Below are positions 1 to 11,336 of a stretch of DNA of 64,000 bases, piece after piece. The notes beneath the pieces are model-generated. The model was not told where the DNA came from. It worked only from the letters and a program-made list of their open reading frames with translations, and ran no database searches. Source of the stretch: Hydractinia symbiolongicarpus. Taxonomy: Eukaryota > Cnidaria > Hydrozoa > Anthoathecata > Hydractiniidae. Each line of letters begins with the position of its first letter. Within the stretch, counting starts at the first letter, position 1. The DNA lies in contig NC_079882.1 of NCBI RefSeq assembly GCF_029227915.1, positions 27,702,001-27,766,000 on the forward strand, given 5' to 3'. A program made the translations under genes and the position numbers.

Positions 1-149
1 TTGAATGGATATCCATATTCTGCTACATCCATGTTAACAACAACATAAGTCATTTGACACAACAGCAACTTTAACCAATCCATATTGTGGTCAATATCAA
101 CGAAATAGAACTCCAAAATAGTTAGTATCAACAAAATACAACTCCAAAA

Positions 150-1500
150 CAGCAAAAATGTTTAAACTATGTACCACATCATTTCTCAGATCTCCATATC
201 TTTCTTTTTCTTGTTTCAGTACACCAGTTGCCAATGTAAAAAGAAGATTCTTGCAATTCGTTTGGTAAGACAATCAGCAATTTGCTGTTCTTTTTTGAAA
301 CCCATGCTATCTGATGCAATTCATTATTTCAAATCATTTCTTTCAAAAAAGCCAAATTTACTCTCAAACTTTTGTTTTGTGGAAGGTACAGCATCGTATA
401 GTGTTACATTCGATTAAACATTGAATTGTTGGTGAAGTATATTGAAAATTTCCCTGAATAAACATACAACCCAGCAGCATTAATCAATTGCATGGTTCCT
501 GCAGAAAGACTGCCATGGCATCAAGGATAGTGATTGATTTAGTTGATTCGCTAAGAAAATTAGGAAATTAGGAACACACTATAAGAACCTTCTTCCTTGA
601 TGATGCATTATGAACTACAATAAAATTAGCTTCTTCTATGTTTCCAACTGCCCTGAATTTCCATTTCACAGACTCACACTTCGCTTTTTTATATTATCAC
701 GTTGGCTCTTAGCATATCTGCAACAGTGGCATCTTTGATGTTACCATTAGTACGCAGCAATCAAAAAGAATGTCTGGACGAGTCTGCATAACTAACCAAA
801 TATAGATCCACACAATATTCTCTAATCATGTTTTCGTCATCATCAGTTTCCACTTCTACACGTGCTTCTAATTTTCTTCTTTCAATCGCAGTCTGCATGG
901 ATGCAATCTAACATATATTGATCCATGCTTTAACAGGACCTTTGAGTTTCGCTGTCCTATCACAATAACAGAGTCTTTTCCAGTGTCATCAAGTCTCTAT
1001 TTATAGTATGCGTTATCTCCTGTTAGACACTTCACAACTGTAATACTACAAGGTCTTACATTAAGTCTCAAGGCTCTTTTAAACTTTTTAGAGTATTCAG
1101 GTTTTATAAAGGCTTTTCTTGCAGCATGCAACTCATTAATCAGCAACTAATTGACCACTAGTCCCTCCTACTAGAACTGGTGGATCATTCTTATTTTACA
1201 ACTGGAAAATTGGGGTTGCTGCCAAACAATAGTTGATTTTGGTGAAAAGCCATGTATTTTTTCAAGGAATTCTTGTAACAATATTGATGTTTAAATTCTT
1301 ACACATGCTACGATAATCCTTTCTTATTATCAAATTCCCACCATTACCGACTAAAAACTTTTTAGCAGAAGCAAATACAGACATCCAGATCCTAAAAATT
1401 AAATTAATGATAACTTCTTTCCTTTTACTTTGAATAACACAGGGTGCACTAGAGTCTTCATTTATCTTTCTTGTCCCTTGATTTCAAACTAGCTCCAGTC
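150..1500 (-). pseudogene. Degraded Ty1/copia-like retrotransposon pol (integrase plus RNase H end)
   Basis: Seen on the minus strand in broken frames. Around 1480-1330 is an integrase core resembling '.ISVFGSAKKFL.DNGGEF': here it reads FASAKKFLVGNGGNL, so the catalytic Asp of DNGG is Gly. Around 1150-880 follows the integrase C-terminal region, with NELHAARKAFIKPEY, a CLTGDNAYYK stretch and YVRLHPCRLRL. Around 290-220 is the end of a copia RNase H region, IADCLTKRIARI, matching the usual QLADCLTK motif. Most of the reverse transcriptase between integrase and RNase H is missing. Known for the family: gag-protease-integrase-RT-RNase H order, which fits the minus-strand order seen. No LTR was found inside the window; the 3' LTR would lie at or before position 1. 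It is a dead relic; the assignment to copia rather than another pol family rests on the gene order and the ADCLTK end. Confidence 0.72.
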
Positions 1501-2610
1501 TTTTTTTGTGGCACCTGACCCAATTAGATAGGAATTACGATTTATAGCTGAAAAATGAAATGAAAAATCTAACATATTAGCAACCAGTGTATGCTAGATT
1601 CTTTTGTTTCGAACTGAAAAGAATTTATTTAAATGAACAGGTTGAAAAATTTACTGATTTATAACCTGCCATACTGGTCTGTATCCTCTTTAACCTTGTT
1701 TCAAGAGGTTGCTAGAAAAAACCCGCAATAATTGGAGACAAGGTCTCCCAAGTTACCCAAAAAAGAACTGCCAAAGTAAGTTTGAAGCATTGTGAAGAAT
1801 ACTGCTTTAATGCATCCCATGATTCCAATAGTAGCGCAAACATCAACGCTGTGTATTTAAACGTAAGAATGCTTACATACAAAAATGTTAGGTAACCAGT
1901 TTAGAATTTAGAGTAAGTGAACCTCTTCCTCAGGCCTTTTGCTTCTAACTGCGCTGTACTTCCATAATAACAGCTTTCAAAAGCATGCATTAAACATGCA
2001 TTCATCTCTAGCAAACTTAATTATAAAAACATGTTTTTTACCTCCTTTCTTCGGATATTGTAAAACAATGGAGAGCCGTGGGAACGCATGTACAATTAAA
2101 TTATCCAATAGATGCATTCTCCTTCAAAAAGTCAACTGGTATTACTGGAAAGTTTGAGTTCACCAGGAGTTTAAGAATCCCATTTCTTAATCAGAATCAC
2201 TTGTCAAGAAGTAGCTTTATTACAAAATGAGTCGTTTTTATTGCAAAATGCCTCAGCTTTTTTTTTACAAAACAAGCTAATAATTTATTACAAAACACAT
2301 TGAATTACTATTACAAAATAAGCTGTTTATTGTAAAATGTGGCACAACAGTGGTGCCATACCAACTGGTTTATTTTTTTACAGTTTAAATAGTTTTTTCT
2401 CAAAACTATATTAGAAACAAAAAAACTACGTTTAGATATAAGGAAAGGGCATTTAAAGCATTTTCTTTATAGACAAGCGAATTTAAAATTCTTCCAAGAA
2501 AGGAACTTGTGATAACTATATATATAGGTTACAGTTTTTGGTAAGGAATATTTCTAATACTAGAAAACTAGAAAGTTTAAACTAGAAGACTATCATTGTG
2601 GCCAATATTA
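1501..2610. other. No recognisable feature
   Basis: A+T-rich sequence with short degenerate repeats of the type 'ttacaaaa(t/c)' between about 2210 and 2345. I see no coding similarity, hairpin or terminal repeat that I can support. Confidence 0.5.
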
Positions 2611-2615
2611 TAGTG

Positions 2616-2812
2616 TCATCATCATCATCATCATTCTCGGCTTAACGTCCGTTTTCCATGCTAGCATGGGTTGGACGGGGTATATTAAGACCCTCTTCCA
2701 ATCTGATCTAGACTGTGTTAGATCTAAACTCAACTTTCTCTCTATCAAGTCTGTCCTTATAACCTCCTGCCAAGTCTCTCTCGGTCTGCCTCTGGGCTTT
2801 GCCCCAGGAACT
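2616..2812 (+). mobile_element. SINE-like repeat with CAT microsatellite head, copy 1
   Basis: A run of CAT units (2616-2634) is followed by a conserved block containing TTAACGTCCGTTTTCCATG and GCATGGGTTGGACGG, then the tract ending near 2812. The CAT-run plus 'GTCCGTTTTCCATGC(T/C)(A/G)GCATGGGTTGGACGG' combination is one I associate with short interspersed repeats in marine invertebrates; the family name is not certain. The same block recurs at 4944-5007 and 5609-5652, which defines it as a repeat inside this window. Open frames through it are not genes. Confidence 0.65.
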
Positions 2813-2836
2813 CAAAAAACAGAAAAAGAGCTATAT

Positions 2837-4468
2837 GTGACTATCCAGAGGAATTTGATAACAAACAAATTAGCGTTAAACTTTAATGTTATATTGCTAT
2901 GAAGAACAAAAGAATTAACGCTAATCAACGCTAGATAAAGTCCACTTTAACATTATAGTGTTAACATGAGATAACATTATATATAGCGTTAATTTTTATT
3001 GCAAAATAGTGCTAACGTTCGACAATACATTATTAGCGCTAAATTAATGTTAAAAGTGTTAAATTAATGCTAAAAGCGTTAATATAATTAGCATTGTCAT
3101 TTCATGTCATTAATTTAGCATTGTCTATTCTTAAGCTTAAGAATTTTTTAAAAAATAATAGGGCCACGTCGTAACTTTGTATAAAGGTCACAAAAACTTG
3201 AATGAATACTACTCTAACACTAATGAATACTAATCTCTATTCCATGTATTAATCTGTAAAGCAAAAGCCCACAATGCATTCTTACAGTGTTTTTCAGGAT
3301 TATTTGAGTAGGTGTGCGATGATTTGCACGTGTAAATCAATTAATGCATCAAGTAAACATGTAAATTAACTGTGATGTAAATATGCAAAGGAAGTTATGT
3401 GTGCTCCAAGGTTGATCTTTGTTGCACATTTAATTTGTCATAGAAAAGTGGGGGACGTTTTGAATTGTGAGCCTAAACACAATGATCGAGCGTCTACTGG
3501 TGAAGCGACTCTCTCAATCTTAACTTCCTTTTCTACATGTCCGAAATAGTATGCATGAATATACTGTTATTTTCATAAATTCAACAAGCAAATAGTCAAA
3601 ATTATGCTTCGTTTTCAAATTAAAAAAAATCTTCATCCACGTGGCTTAAATAAAACTTCAAAATTCATTCAGAAAATTCAGCTACCTTTTAACAAAGTTT
3701 ATATATATAGAAACTGTTTAAAATTGTATAAAAAACACTTGCATAAAGAAAAGAATCCATTAAATTTGAACATGCATGGTTTCCAATTCTTTTGTCAAAT
3801 GAAGAAATTATCTACAATTAAATCCATAATAAAATGTCTCTTCTACCTGTAAGTGCAGTTTTGCAGACTTGCTTTATCCGTGTTCCATTGGCGTTCACTT
3901 CTGCATTAGTTAAGAAACGCATGGCTGGATTTCTTGTGTAAGACCTGGTTACCAACGATGAAGGGGGCAGGCAAAAGAGATTTATGTCTACGTAGTTCTT
4001 TTAACTACATCAGGAGTCGGTGAATTAGCTAGGAGGGTCAGATCAGCTTTGAATAGGCTTCTTCATGGATTAAAAGGACCAGGACTATTCCATAATTCTG
4101 AGACCTAAAAGTGTCTGACCTAGACAAAAATCTATCGTACGTTTTGTCCAACAAAAGTTCGAAACGAGCTATGGGGAAGTCAGTCGTGCAGGAAAGGTCT
4201 CAGCCCTGTTATTATATACTTGACATGGCTAAAAACAAATTTTGCCAGCACACGAAAAATCAAAATGGCGTAATCATGCTTTTTAACGTTAATAGCATTA
4301 TTTTAACGCTAATTATTATTAACGTCTTAACGTTATTACCATTATAAAAAAAATTGTATTAGCGTTAATAATGTTGTAGCATAAATGTTAGCGCTAAAGC
4401 GTTAATATTAGCGCTTTAAACGCTAATTAACACTAAGTGTTTGTTATCAAATGCCCCTGGACAGTCAC
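2837..4468. mobile_element. TIR element with GCGTTAA arrays at both ends (non-autonomous, hAT-like?)
   Basis: The left end GTGACTATCCAGAGGAATTTG (2837 onwards, continuing ATAACAAAC) is the reverse complement of the right end around 4441-4468 with three or four mismatches. Inside each end, many copies of AGCGTTAA/TTAACGCT are seen (2870-3120 and 4265-4435), in both orientations. The termini are followed by 'atat' on both sides, so a short A/T target duplication is possible but not clear. The internal CAGRGG near the tip is like hAT termini, which is my only reason for that label. No transposase is visible, so it is non-autonomous. It lies about 25 bp beyond the end of the CAT-SINE copy. Confidence 0.6.
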
Positions 4469-4943
4469 ATATATATAAATTATAAAATAAAAGAGAACTT
4501 TTTCCATATTATTATTCAACCTTGTTTTGTAGCAAAATTAAATAACGTTTCAAAAGATTCCTAATCCAAGGTGTACTGAAAATTCGCGAATTACAACACG
4601 ACACAAGGTCGGGGGTTTAGGATTCAACACTGGTACCCAAATGTCAACAAAAAAGTGCCAAGATAGGTGATAAATCTCTCAAAAGAGGCTTTTCTTTTTG
4701 GTACTTCTTGTATGCTTTGTTACCGAGAACAGAGGCTTCAAATTCCAACTTGCACCAACTGCGGGAAAAATAAATTTGGCTGCGCTGACTCTGAAAAGAC
4801 GTATTTGTGACATCTCTCCCTTTCTCTCTTCAGGTCACAGAAAGTTGATTGCATTCAATGTTTTTTACTATAAACAACAATCTTAGTCCCAGTGGATATA
4901 TATATATATATGCAAATAGGCAAAATACTTTTAAATCCAGAGG
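4469..4943. other. No recognisable feature
   Basis: A+T-rich spacer. A stretch near 4595-4630 (cacaaggtcggggg then gattcaa) loosely resembles a Pol III B box but no tRNA fold or A box could be matched. Confidence 0.45.
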
Positions 4944-5652
4944 TCATCATCATCATCATCATCATCATTCTCCGCTTAAAGTCCGTGTTCCATGCCAGCA
5001 TGGGTTGAGGGAAATCCTCTTAATTAAGCTGTATAGCTTAATTTGGAAATCTCCTAAATAAGCTGTATCATACAGCTTAATAAGTTGATATACATCTAAA
5101 TTAAGTGGGTAGAAAAAGTTTTTCCCTGATTTCTCGAAAAATGTAAATTTTAGCAGAATCACCACTGCAGCTCTTTCATCATCAGTTTGACCACAAAATT
5201 ATAAAAGAAGAACGGTATTTACAGCACCCCGGGTTCAAAAGATATGGACTATAAACAATGGTTCATTGTTAGCGAAAGTCTATTTAAGCTGTACTGCATC
5301 CTAATTAGGATGTCACATCACGTGATACATCCTATTTAAGCGGATATTTTTAAAACTTTATATTTAGCGGATCTCCGGGGTGCTACGAAAAAACTAATGT
5401 ATTGGAGATGTTTATATGCACATAAATATTGGATTTATTCAGTTAGCTAGATATAGATGCTAAAATTCAGTTAAATGTGTGTTTTAGACGATCAAAGTTT
5501 TGTACATCTTAACTAAGCTGTAAAACGCCTAATTAGACTGTATCATACATCCTAATTAAGCTGACATCTAAATTAAGCTGTATAGAGCTTAATTAAGAGG
5601 ATTTCCCTGACTGTATGTTAATGACCCTCTTCCAATCTGATCTAGACTGTGT
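4944..5652 (+). mobile_element. CAT-SINE copy 2, split by an inserted palindromic element
   Basis: The left half (4944-5007) carries the CAT run and the block ending GCATGGGTTG; the right half (5609-5652) resumes with the part equivalent to the ACCCTCTTCCAATCTGATC stretch of copy 1 (2690-2710). The 601 bp between them is absent from copy 1, so it is an insertion. Copy 2 has an 8-unit CAT run against about 6 in copy 1. Confidence 0.7.
5008..5608. mobile_element. 601 bp palindromic MITE inserted in CAT-SINE
   Basis: Begins AGGGAAATCCTCTTAATTAA and ends with its reverse complement (TTAATTAAGAGGATTTCCCT), perfect over at least 23 bp and continuing imperfectly for about 90 bp per arm. The inside is built of repeated 'taagctgtat', 'cctaattagg' and 'catcctaattaag' words in both orientations. 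There is no coding capacity. Comparison with the uninterrupted SINE copy at 2616-2812 fixes both ends to within 1-2 bases; an obvious target-site duplication is not seen. Confidence 0.72.
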
Positions 5653-6076
5653 TCATACGTATATACTCATCTGGCTAACTAAGTGGAAAATGTCCCTGGT
5701 ATTGACACACATTTAAATAACAAATGGTTTACATAACATGGCAATTTTTATCTTAATACTTTCACAGGTGTCACGGGTGCAATTTTGCTTGTGGGTGCCC
5801 ACCATTTGACTTTACTTTTTGCTCCGCTTTACTTTCGTTTTCATTTTTGTGATTCCACCTTCTTTGGCTATGATAAAGCGGACCAAGAACCTTGGGTAAA
5901 GAGGGCGAGATCTGCACATAAATTTTAGATAAATTTTAGACTTCGTTTACATTGCTGAATTTTGCAGGTGCATAATGTTTGTTTTGGAGGAAATCATCAT
6001 TATTGAAGAATTTTTAGCATCAAGTCAAAATTTAAAGATCCACGAGTACATATCGCCGTGTGACAAAAGATATTTA
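5653..6076. other. No recognisable feature
   Basis: Spacer between the split SINE and the pogo-like transposon; no supported gene or repeat. Confidence 0.4.
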
Positions 6077-6639
6077 ATGTCAGAAATTCTCGCGGAAATA
6101 AATTTTCGCGAATTTCACGAATGGACCCTAAATTCGCAAAATTAAATGCGTGCGAAAAAAAATCTTTTCGGCTCATTCGCTAAAATAAATTCCTGCGAAA
6201 ACAATCCATTTTGCGATCATTTGCGAAATTTCGCGAAATTTTTCAAAAATCTGAAGAAATCTTTAAATTATATTTTCAATTCTTTTTGAGCCTAATATTT
6301 GCATGTGTTGTATTTTGTAGGTTTTAGGAATAAAACAGTACAATTAATGCTACTACTCCCTAACTTTTCGTCGTTCCTCCCGAGATAACAGGGCTCGACT
6401 GTTAAAAGAAATGGGAAAATTGTGACTAATGTTAAAAAACCAGTTTTCTTCTCTTTTATAAAATATCACTAAAATAACGACGTAAAACGTAAAAATAAAT
6501 TTTGTCTAAATATTGTGACAGTCTTTTCCGGCTTGTTGATTTCTTTTTCGTTACTTGCCCAAACATTTTTTTTTTATGTCACGCGAAGCTGTTTGTTTTG
6601 TTTTTTCTTTCTTTTTTCTTTTTCGATTCTGGTTGACTA

Positions 6640-6925
6640 TTGCTTGGCTCAACATCAATATCATCAAACACAAAGGAGCACAAATATAAACTTTCTTCTG
6701 GTTTGCTGTATAGAATCTTGGTCATTTCTTCGTACCTCGCAAGTAGTTAATGTTCCGGGCATTGACACTTTAACCATACAGGGTATTTCAAGCCCTGCTT
6801 GTGATATAGCTGATCGTCTATAACGAATTGACGTCAGTATGGCTCTTACTTCTGCACCCCTGTCAAGAATAAACTTTGTTAATCTGCTGACTTCACGATG
6901 TCCAACTGGTGTAGAGTCTAACCTT
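6640..6925 (-). other. Unassigned open minus-strand frame, possible exon
   Basis: A frame of about 90 codons without a stop reads through residues such as GHREVSRLTKFILDRGAEV and SQAGLEIPCMVKV, with a GT donor-like sequence after TTCE. Composition looks protein-like rather than random, but it has no clear ATG at its beginning and I do not recognise it. It lies between the left TIR of the pogo-like element and the Tigger-type wreck, so it could be a captured exon or part of an element gene. Confidence 0.25.
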
Positions 6926-7012
6926 GGGGAAAATAAGATAATAGTTTGAGTTAAGGCGATTTTTCCTCTTTAAAAAAAACTACTTAAGTATCACATTTTG
7001 TATAGTCAAAGA

Positions 7013-8150
7013 TTACTGATTTTGATAATAATCTCGAATATCCACTTGTTTCAATTTGGAGGTTAACTTATTCTCTACAATTGTGTCAATTTGGTGAATA
7101 CGTTGGTGTATGCACTCATCATTTTCACTGAACAGCATGCACTCGCGCAAGACCTCCAGTGCTTGGCGAACGTCGTCAGATTTGGGACAACTTGGTTGAA
7201 TATGTGAAGTATAATTATCGCTTTCTTCCGTCGCATAATCATCTTGATCTAGGATAACTGGTTCCGTGTTTGTGACAGAGTCATTAGCAGATACAATGTC
7301 AGCAGCAGTGATTCCTTCGGTGAAAAACTCAGGCAAGTGAACAGCTAATTAATCCAACTGCTCCTGTAAATCTTTGAAAGAATCATCAGCCTCTGACGAA
7401 GATTCGGCTTGCTTTTTCTTTTGAAATACCAGCTTTTGCGAAGCAGTTCATAACCGTTTCTTTTTAACTTTTCCCCATCCAATATAGCAAATTCAGAAAG
7501 TGGTTTGTTCTTCTCTATGGCATCAATTAATTGTCGGACAGACAATGATCGGACAGACAAAGCTTTTAGAGATCGTATGACAACCAGATCCATTGGCCGA
7601 AGCTTTGAGGTCGTGTTTGGTGGCAGGAAAATTAAATCGACTGATACAAGGTCATCAATTGATGGATGGGCCTGACAATTATCAACCAGTGAAACGTCGA
7701 TCTATTTCATGGATCCATTCTTCAAACAATATGCTTTCCATCCACCTTTTGTTTTGACTGGGTTAGCGACATGGTTAATGCTTTATTCTTAAAACATCGT
7801 GGGGATTTTGACTTTCAAATGACAAACAATGGCAACTTTTCCCCCGCTGCATTAGCCGCTGCTAATCCCGTAAGCCGAAGCTTGCTGTGCTTATCACCAA
7901 CGCATTTTTCATCCTTGAGGTGTAGAGATTTATCTGGCTGAGCACGATAAAACAAAACAAACTCGTCTGCATTGTAGATCTGGTTGAGTTCATACTTAGC
8001 TAGAATGGTTGGAAACGTAGTCTCTGCCCAAATCGCAGTCATTTCATGGATACACGCGTTTCTTTCACCCGAGACCTTTTTAAAAGATACATTGTACCGC
8101 TTTTTCTAGCGGTCAAGCCAACCATCTGAAGCAAAATTCAAAGTGTCATG
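7013..8150 (-). pseudogene. Tigger/pogo-type transposase (CENP-B/DDE_1 family), broken
   Basis: Read on the minus strand. The N-side piece (about 8150-7815) contains DGWLDR, KKRYNVSFK, IYNADEF (first catalytic Asp) and KHSKLRLTGLAAANAAGEK. After frameshifts the middle piece (about 7700-7560) carries VDNCQAHPSIDD (second Asp), LPPNTTSKLRPMD (third acidic site) and VIRSLKAL, followed by QLIDAIEKNKPL. The 7336-7013 piece is the acidic C-terminal tail typical of jerky/Tigger transposases. The upstream helix-turn-helix/CENP-B N-terminus is missing or decayed. At least two frameshifts and stops make it inactive. It lies on the opposite strand to the transposase at 8530-9712. Confidence 0.82.
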
Positions 8151-8334
8151 TGTAAAGATCATTGGAAAAAAATGTAATCTTGGCAATGGGGAAAGTTTGC
8201 TAGTTCTCTGCACGCTACATATATCCGGACATGTGAAGTTTATATTTATTTTAAATAAAGGAATTAATTAGAATTTAAGAAATTTAATTTTTATCAAACA
8301 AATTGTTTTTCCTCTTTCCTTTAAAGTTCGAGTT

Positions 8335-8518
8335 ATCCGAAGGAATTGTCTGAAGGGGAACTCGAAAATGGTTCGAGATAGCAAATGTTCGAGTTAACCG
8401 AGGTTCGAGTTACGAGTGATTTTTATAAAAAAAGTAATAGGAAATGTTCAAGGGACTGGACAAAATAGTTCAAGATAATAAAGTTCGAGTTATCCGGTGT
8501 TCGAGTTACTGGAGTCTA
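8335..8518. repeat. Tigger-type terminal region with repeated TTCGAGTTA words
   Basis: Contains repeated 'gttcgagttatccg', 'gttcgagttaaccgagg' and finally GTTCGAGTTACTGGAGTCTA ending at TA near 8518. This is the 5' terminus pattern of Tigger elements (CAGTAGACTCCAGTAACTCGAAC read outward), placed correctly upstream of the minus-strand transposase. A matching opposite terminus near 6930 is too degraded to claim. Confidence 0.6.
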
Positions 8519-8529
8519 CTAGTTGCAGA

Positions 8530-9712
8530 GAAAAGAGGTTGTCCACTTCTCCTAGGAGAAGTCGATCAGATAGTTTAACAGTACATCAAAGCAGCTTCAC
8601 ACAGAGGAGCTGTTGTAACAAGATCGATAGCCGTGTCAACAGCTACAGCGCTAATGATACGCTATCCAGATAATGTTGGAGAGATTGACCTCAAAAATTC
8701 TCAACGTGCAAAAAGACGAAAGCCACAACAGCTAAATTACAATTACGGGCAGGCGTAAAAGAAAAGCTCAGCTTCTTTTTTATCACCAAATCGTTGAAAA
8801 TAATAAGACCAGTCACATTCCAGAATCATTTGTTTTGAACTTTGATCAAACTCCTATCAAATACGTACCAGTAGCTTGCACAACGTTAGCCAAACGGAAT
8901 TCTAAGCAAGTAACGATCAAAGGATCCGATGACAAAAGAGCGATCACTGCTTCTTTCACCATTACACTTGACGGAACTTATATATGGTGGAAAAACTTAT
9001 CAAAGCTTGCCACGCTTGAAATTCCCACAAAACCTTTCTTTGAGTGTAAATAAAAAACATTAGAGCAACAAGCAAGAGTAGCTTAAGCTTATCGACGAAA
9101 TTATCCTCAATAAAGAACTAAACCGAATGCAGCGACCAGATCAAAGAACCCTTGTGTTTTTTGATGTTTTCCGGGGACAAGTTACTGACAAGGTATTGAA
9201 GAAATTTAAAGAAAACCACATCGAAACCGTTTTTTGTCCCAGCCAACATGACAGCATTGTTTCAGCCTCTAGATCTCACTGTCAATGCCTGTGCAAAGCA
9301 ACCTCGTTCCCAGGGTCTTGTGGCACCTGACTTTATCAACAAGGCAAAATGCCCTGAGAATGAGGTTGTATGCAAAGAAGTTCTTAAAGAAGAAGTTGAA
9401 CAACTGATATATGAGTGAGATCTCCAACCAATTAGATGCTGGCAAACAAATTGAAGAAATTGAAGCCAAACTTCAGTTAACGAAGCTCAAACCATTTAAC
9501 GCTGAATGGTTAACAGATCTATACAACAACATGACGAAACCCGGATGTAAAGAAGTAATAATAAATGGATGGAAAGCTGCTGAAATTTTGGAGGCAATCG
9601 AAGGCGGCGTCAGCAAACTATGTCTTGATCCTTTTAGTGATTTGGACCCATTACTCCCTCAAATTTCCGATTATGAGATCACCTTCGACATCATTCAAGA
9701 AGAAGAAAAATA
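8530..9712 (+). pseudogene. Pogo-like DDE transposase, C-terminal two thirds, broken
   Basis: Plus-strand pieces in order: KRGCPLLLGEVDQ and YIKAASHRGAVV (8530-8620), a PDNVGEIDL stretch, then FVLNFDQTPIKYVPVACTTL (8830-8890; first catalytic Asp in NFDQT), KGSDDKRAITASFTITLDG, RPDQRTLVFFDVFRGQV (9133-9190; second Asp in FFDVF), FKENHIETVF, a frameshifted LDLTVNAC-type segment, and the tail KQIEEIEAKLQLTKLKPFN to DPFSDLDPL (9411-9712). This arrangement is that of a DDE_1 (pogo-group) transposase common in cnidarian genomes. At least three frameshifts; the DNA-binding N-terminus is not seen and was probably displaced by the minus-strand insertion at 7013-8518. Confidence 0.8.
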
Positions 9713-10417
9713 AGTGTTTCCCAACGAGCGGGAAGATAGCGCTGATGAAAGCAATGAAGTGACGTATACCTTCCGAAAGGCGGCAATCGAAACATCTCGA
9801 TCTTTTTGATTCCATCGAGGAAGAAGATTACGTAGTTATAGATGTATATGTCTTCTAATCTTTTCATTTTACGAAAGAAAAGCCTTCTTATTGTTTGTAA
9901 TACTGATCTTGCATTTAAAAATCCTTTCCTTTTAACATTCAATTATTTGGTAAGTTCTGCGCTTGTTAATCAATTCTAAAAGCTTCCTTAAAAAAAATTT
10001 TAGACTTTTTTTGCCCTTAATTTTTTTTTTGTACAATTCGCGAAAATTAATTCCGGCGAAATACAAAAAAATTCGCAAATGGGGCGACTCACGAAAATTT
10101 CTTTCCGCGAAAATTTCTGACATTAAAGTAGGAGATGTTAAAACTCGCGTATTTTTTCCCCTGCATGTTTTAACATAAGAAGTTGATTTGTTGTACACTG
10201 TAATTGTTCTTAATTGTTAGGATACGCCGAAATCCTAACAATCTCAACACGAAGTGATTGATAATTTAATAAATTATGGCTGCATTCTTAATAACCCACA
10301 TTAGAAGCTTTGGTACTAGAATCACAAAACAATTCTCTACCACTATGCCCTTTGTTTGGTTTTGGTGTCCTTGTTTTTCCGCCCAACCATTCACATAAGG
10401 ATAAACACTAAAAGATA

Positions 10418-11336
<919 letters not shown>

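Larger units (their letters stand above)
6077..10123. mobile_element. 4.05 kb pogo-like DNA transposon with TA target duplication
   Basis: The left end ATGTCAGAAATTCTCGCGG (6077) and the right end, read on the minus strand from 10,123 (ATGTCAGAAATTTTCGCGG), are near-perfect inverted repeats of about 36 bp. Each is flanked by TA (6075-6076 and 10,124-10,125), as expected for the Tc1/mariner/pogo superfamily. Sub-terminal 'ttcgcgaa' words are dense on both sides (6100-6240 and 10,035-10,115). The interior holds a plus-strand DDE transposase wreck (8530-9712) that I assign to this element, and a minus-strand Tigger-type wreck (7013-8150) with its own terminus, probably a nested insertion. Confidence 0.75.

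Noticed and set aside
169-417. 82-codon plus-strand frame
   Set aside because: It overlaps the copia-like relic, whose similarity is on the minus strand; the plus frame has no protein-like composition.
3604-3852. 82-codon plus-strand frame (MLRFQIKKNLHPRG...)
   Set aside because: Lies in a non-autonomous TIR element, A+T-biased Lys/Asn/Ile composition, no similarity recognised.
4595-4640. tRNA-like B-box sequence
   Set aside because: Only a loose GGTTC-like match; no A box at the right distance and no cloverleaf could be drawn.
6515-6823. 102-codon plus-strand frame with hydrophobic start
   Set aside because: Phe/Leu runs derive from poly(T) tracts; the opposite strand in the same place has a more protein-like frame.
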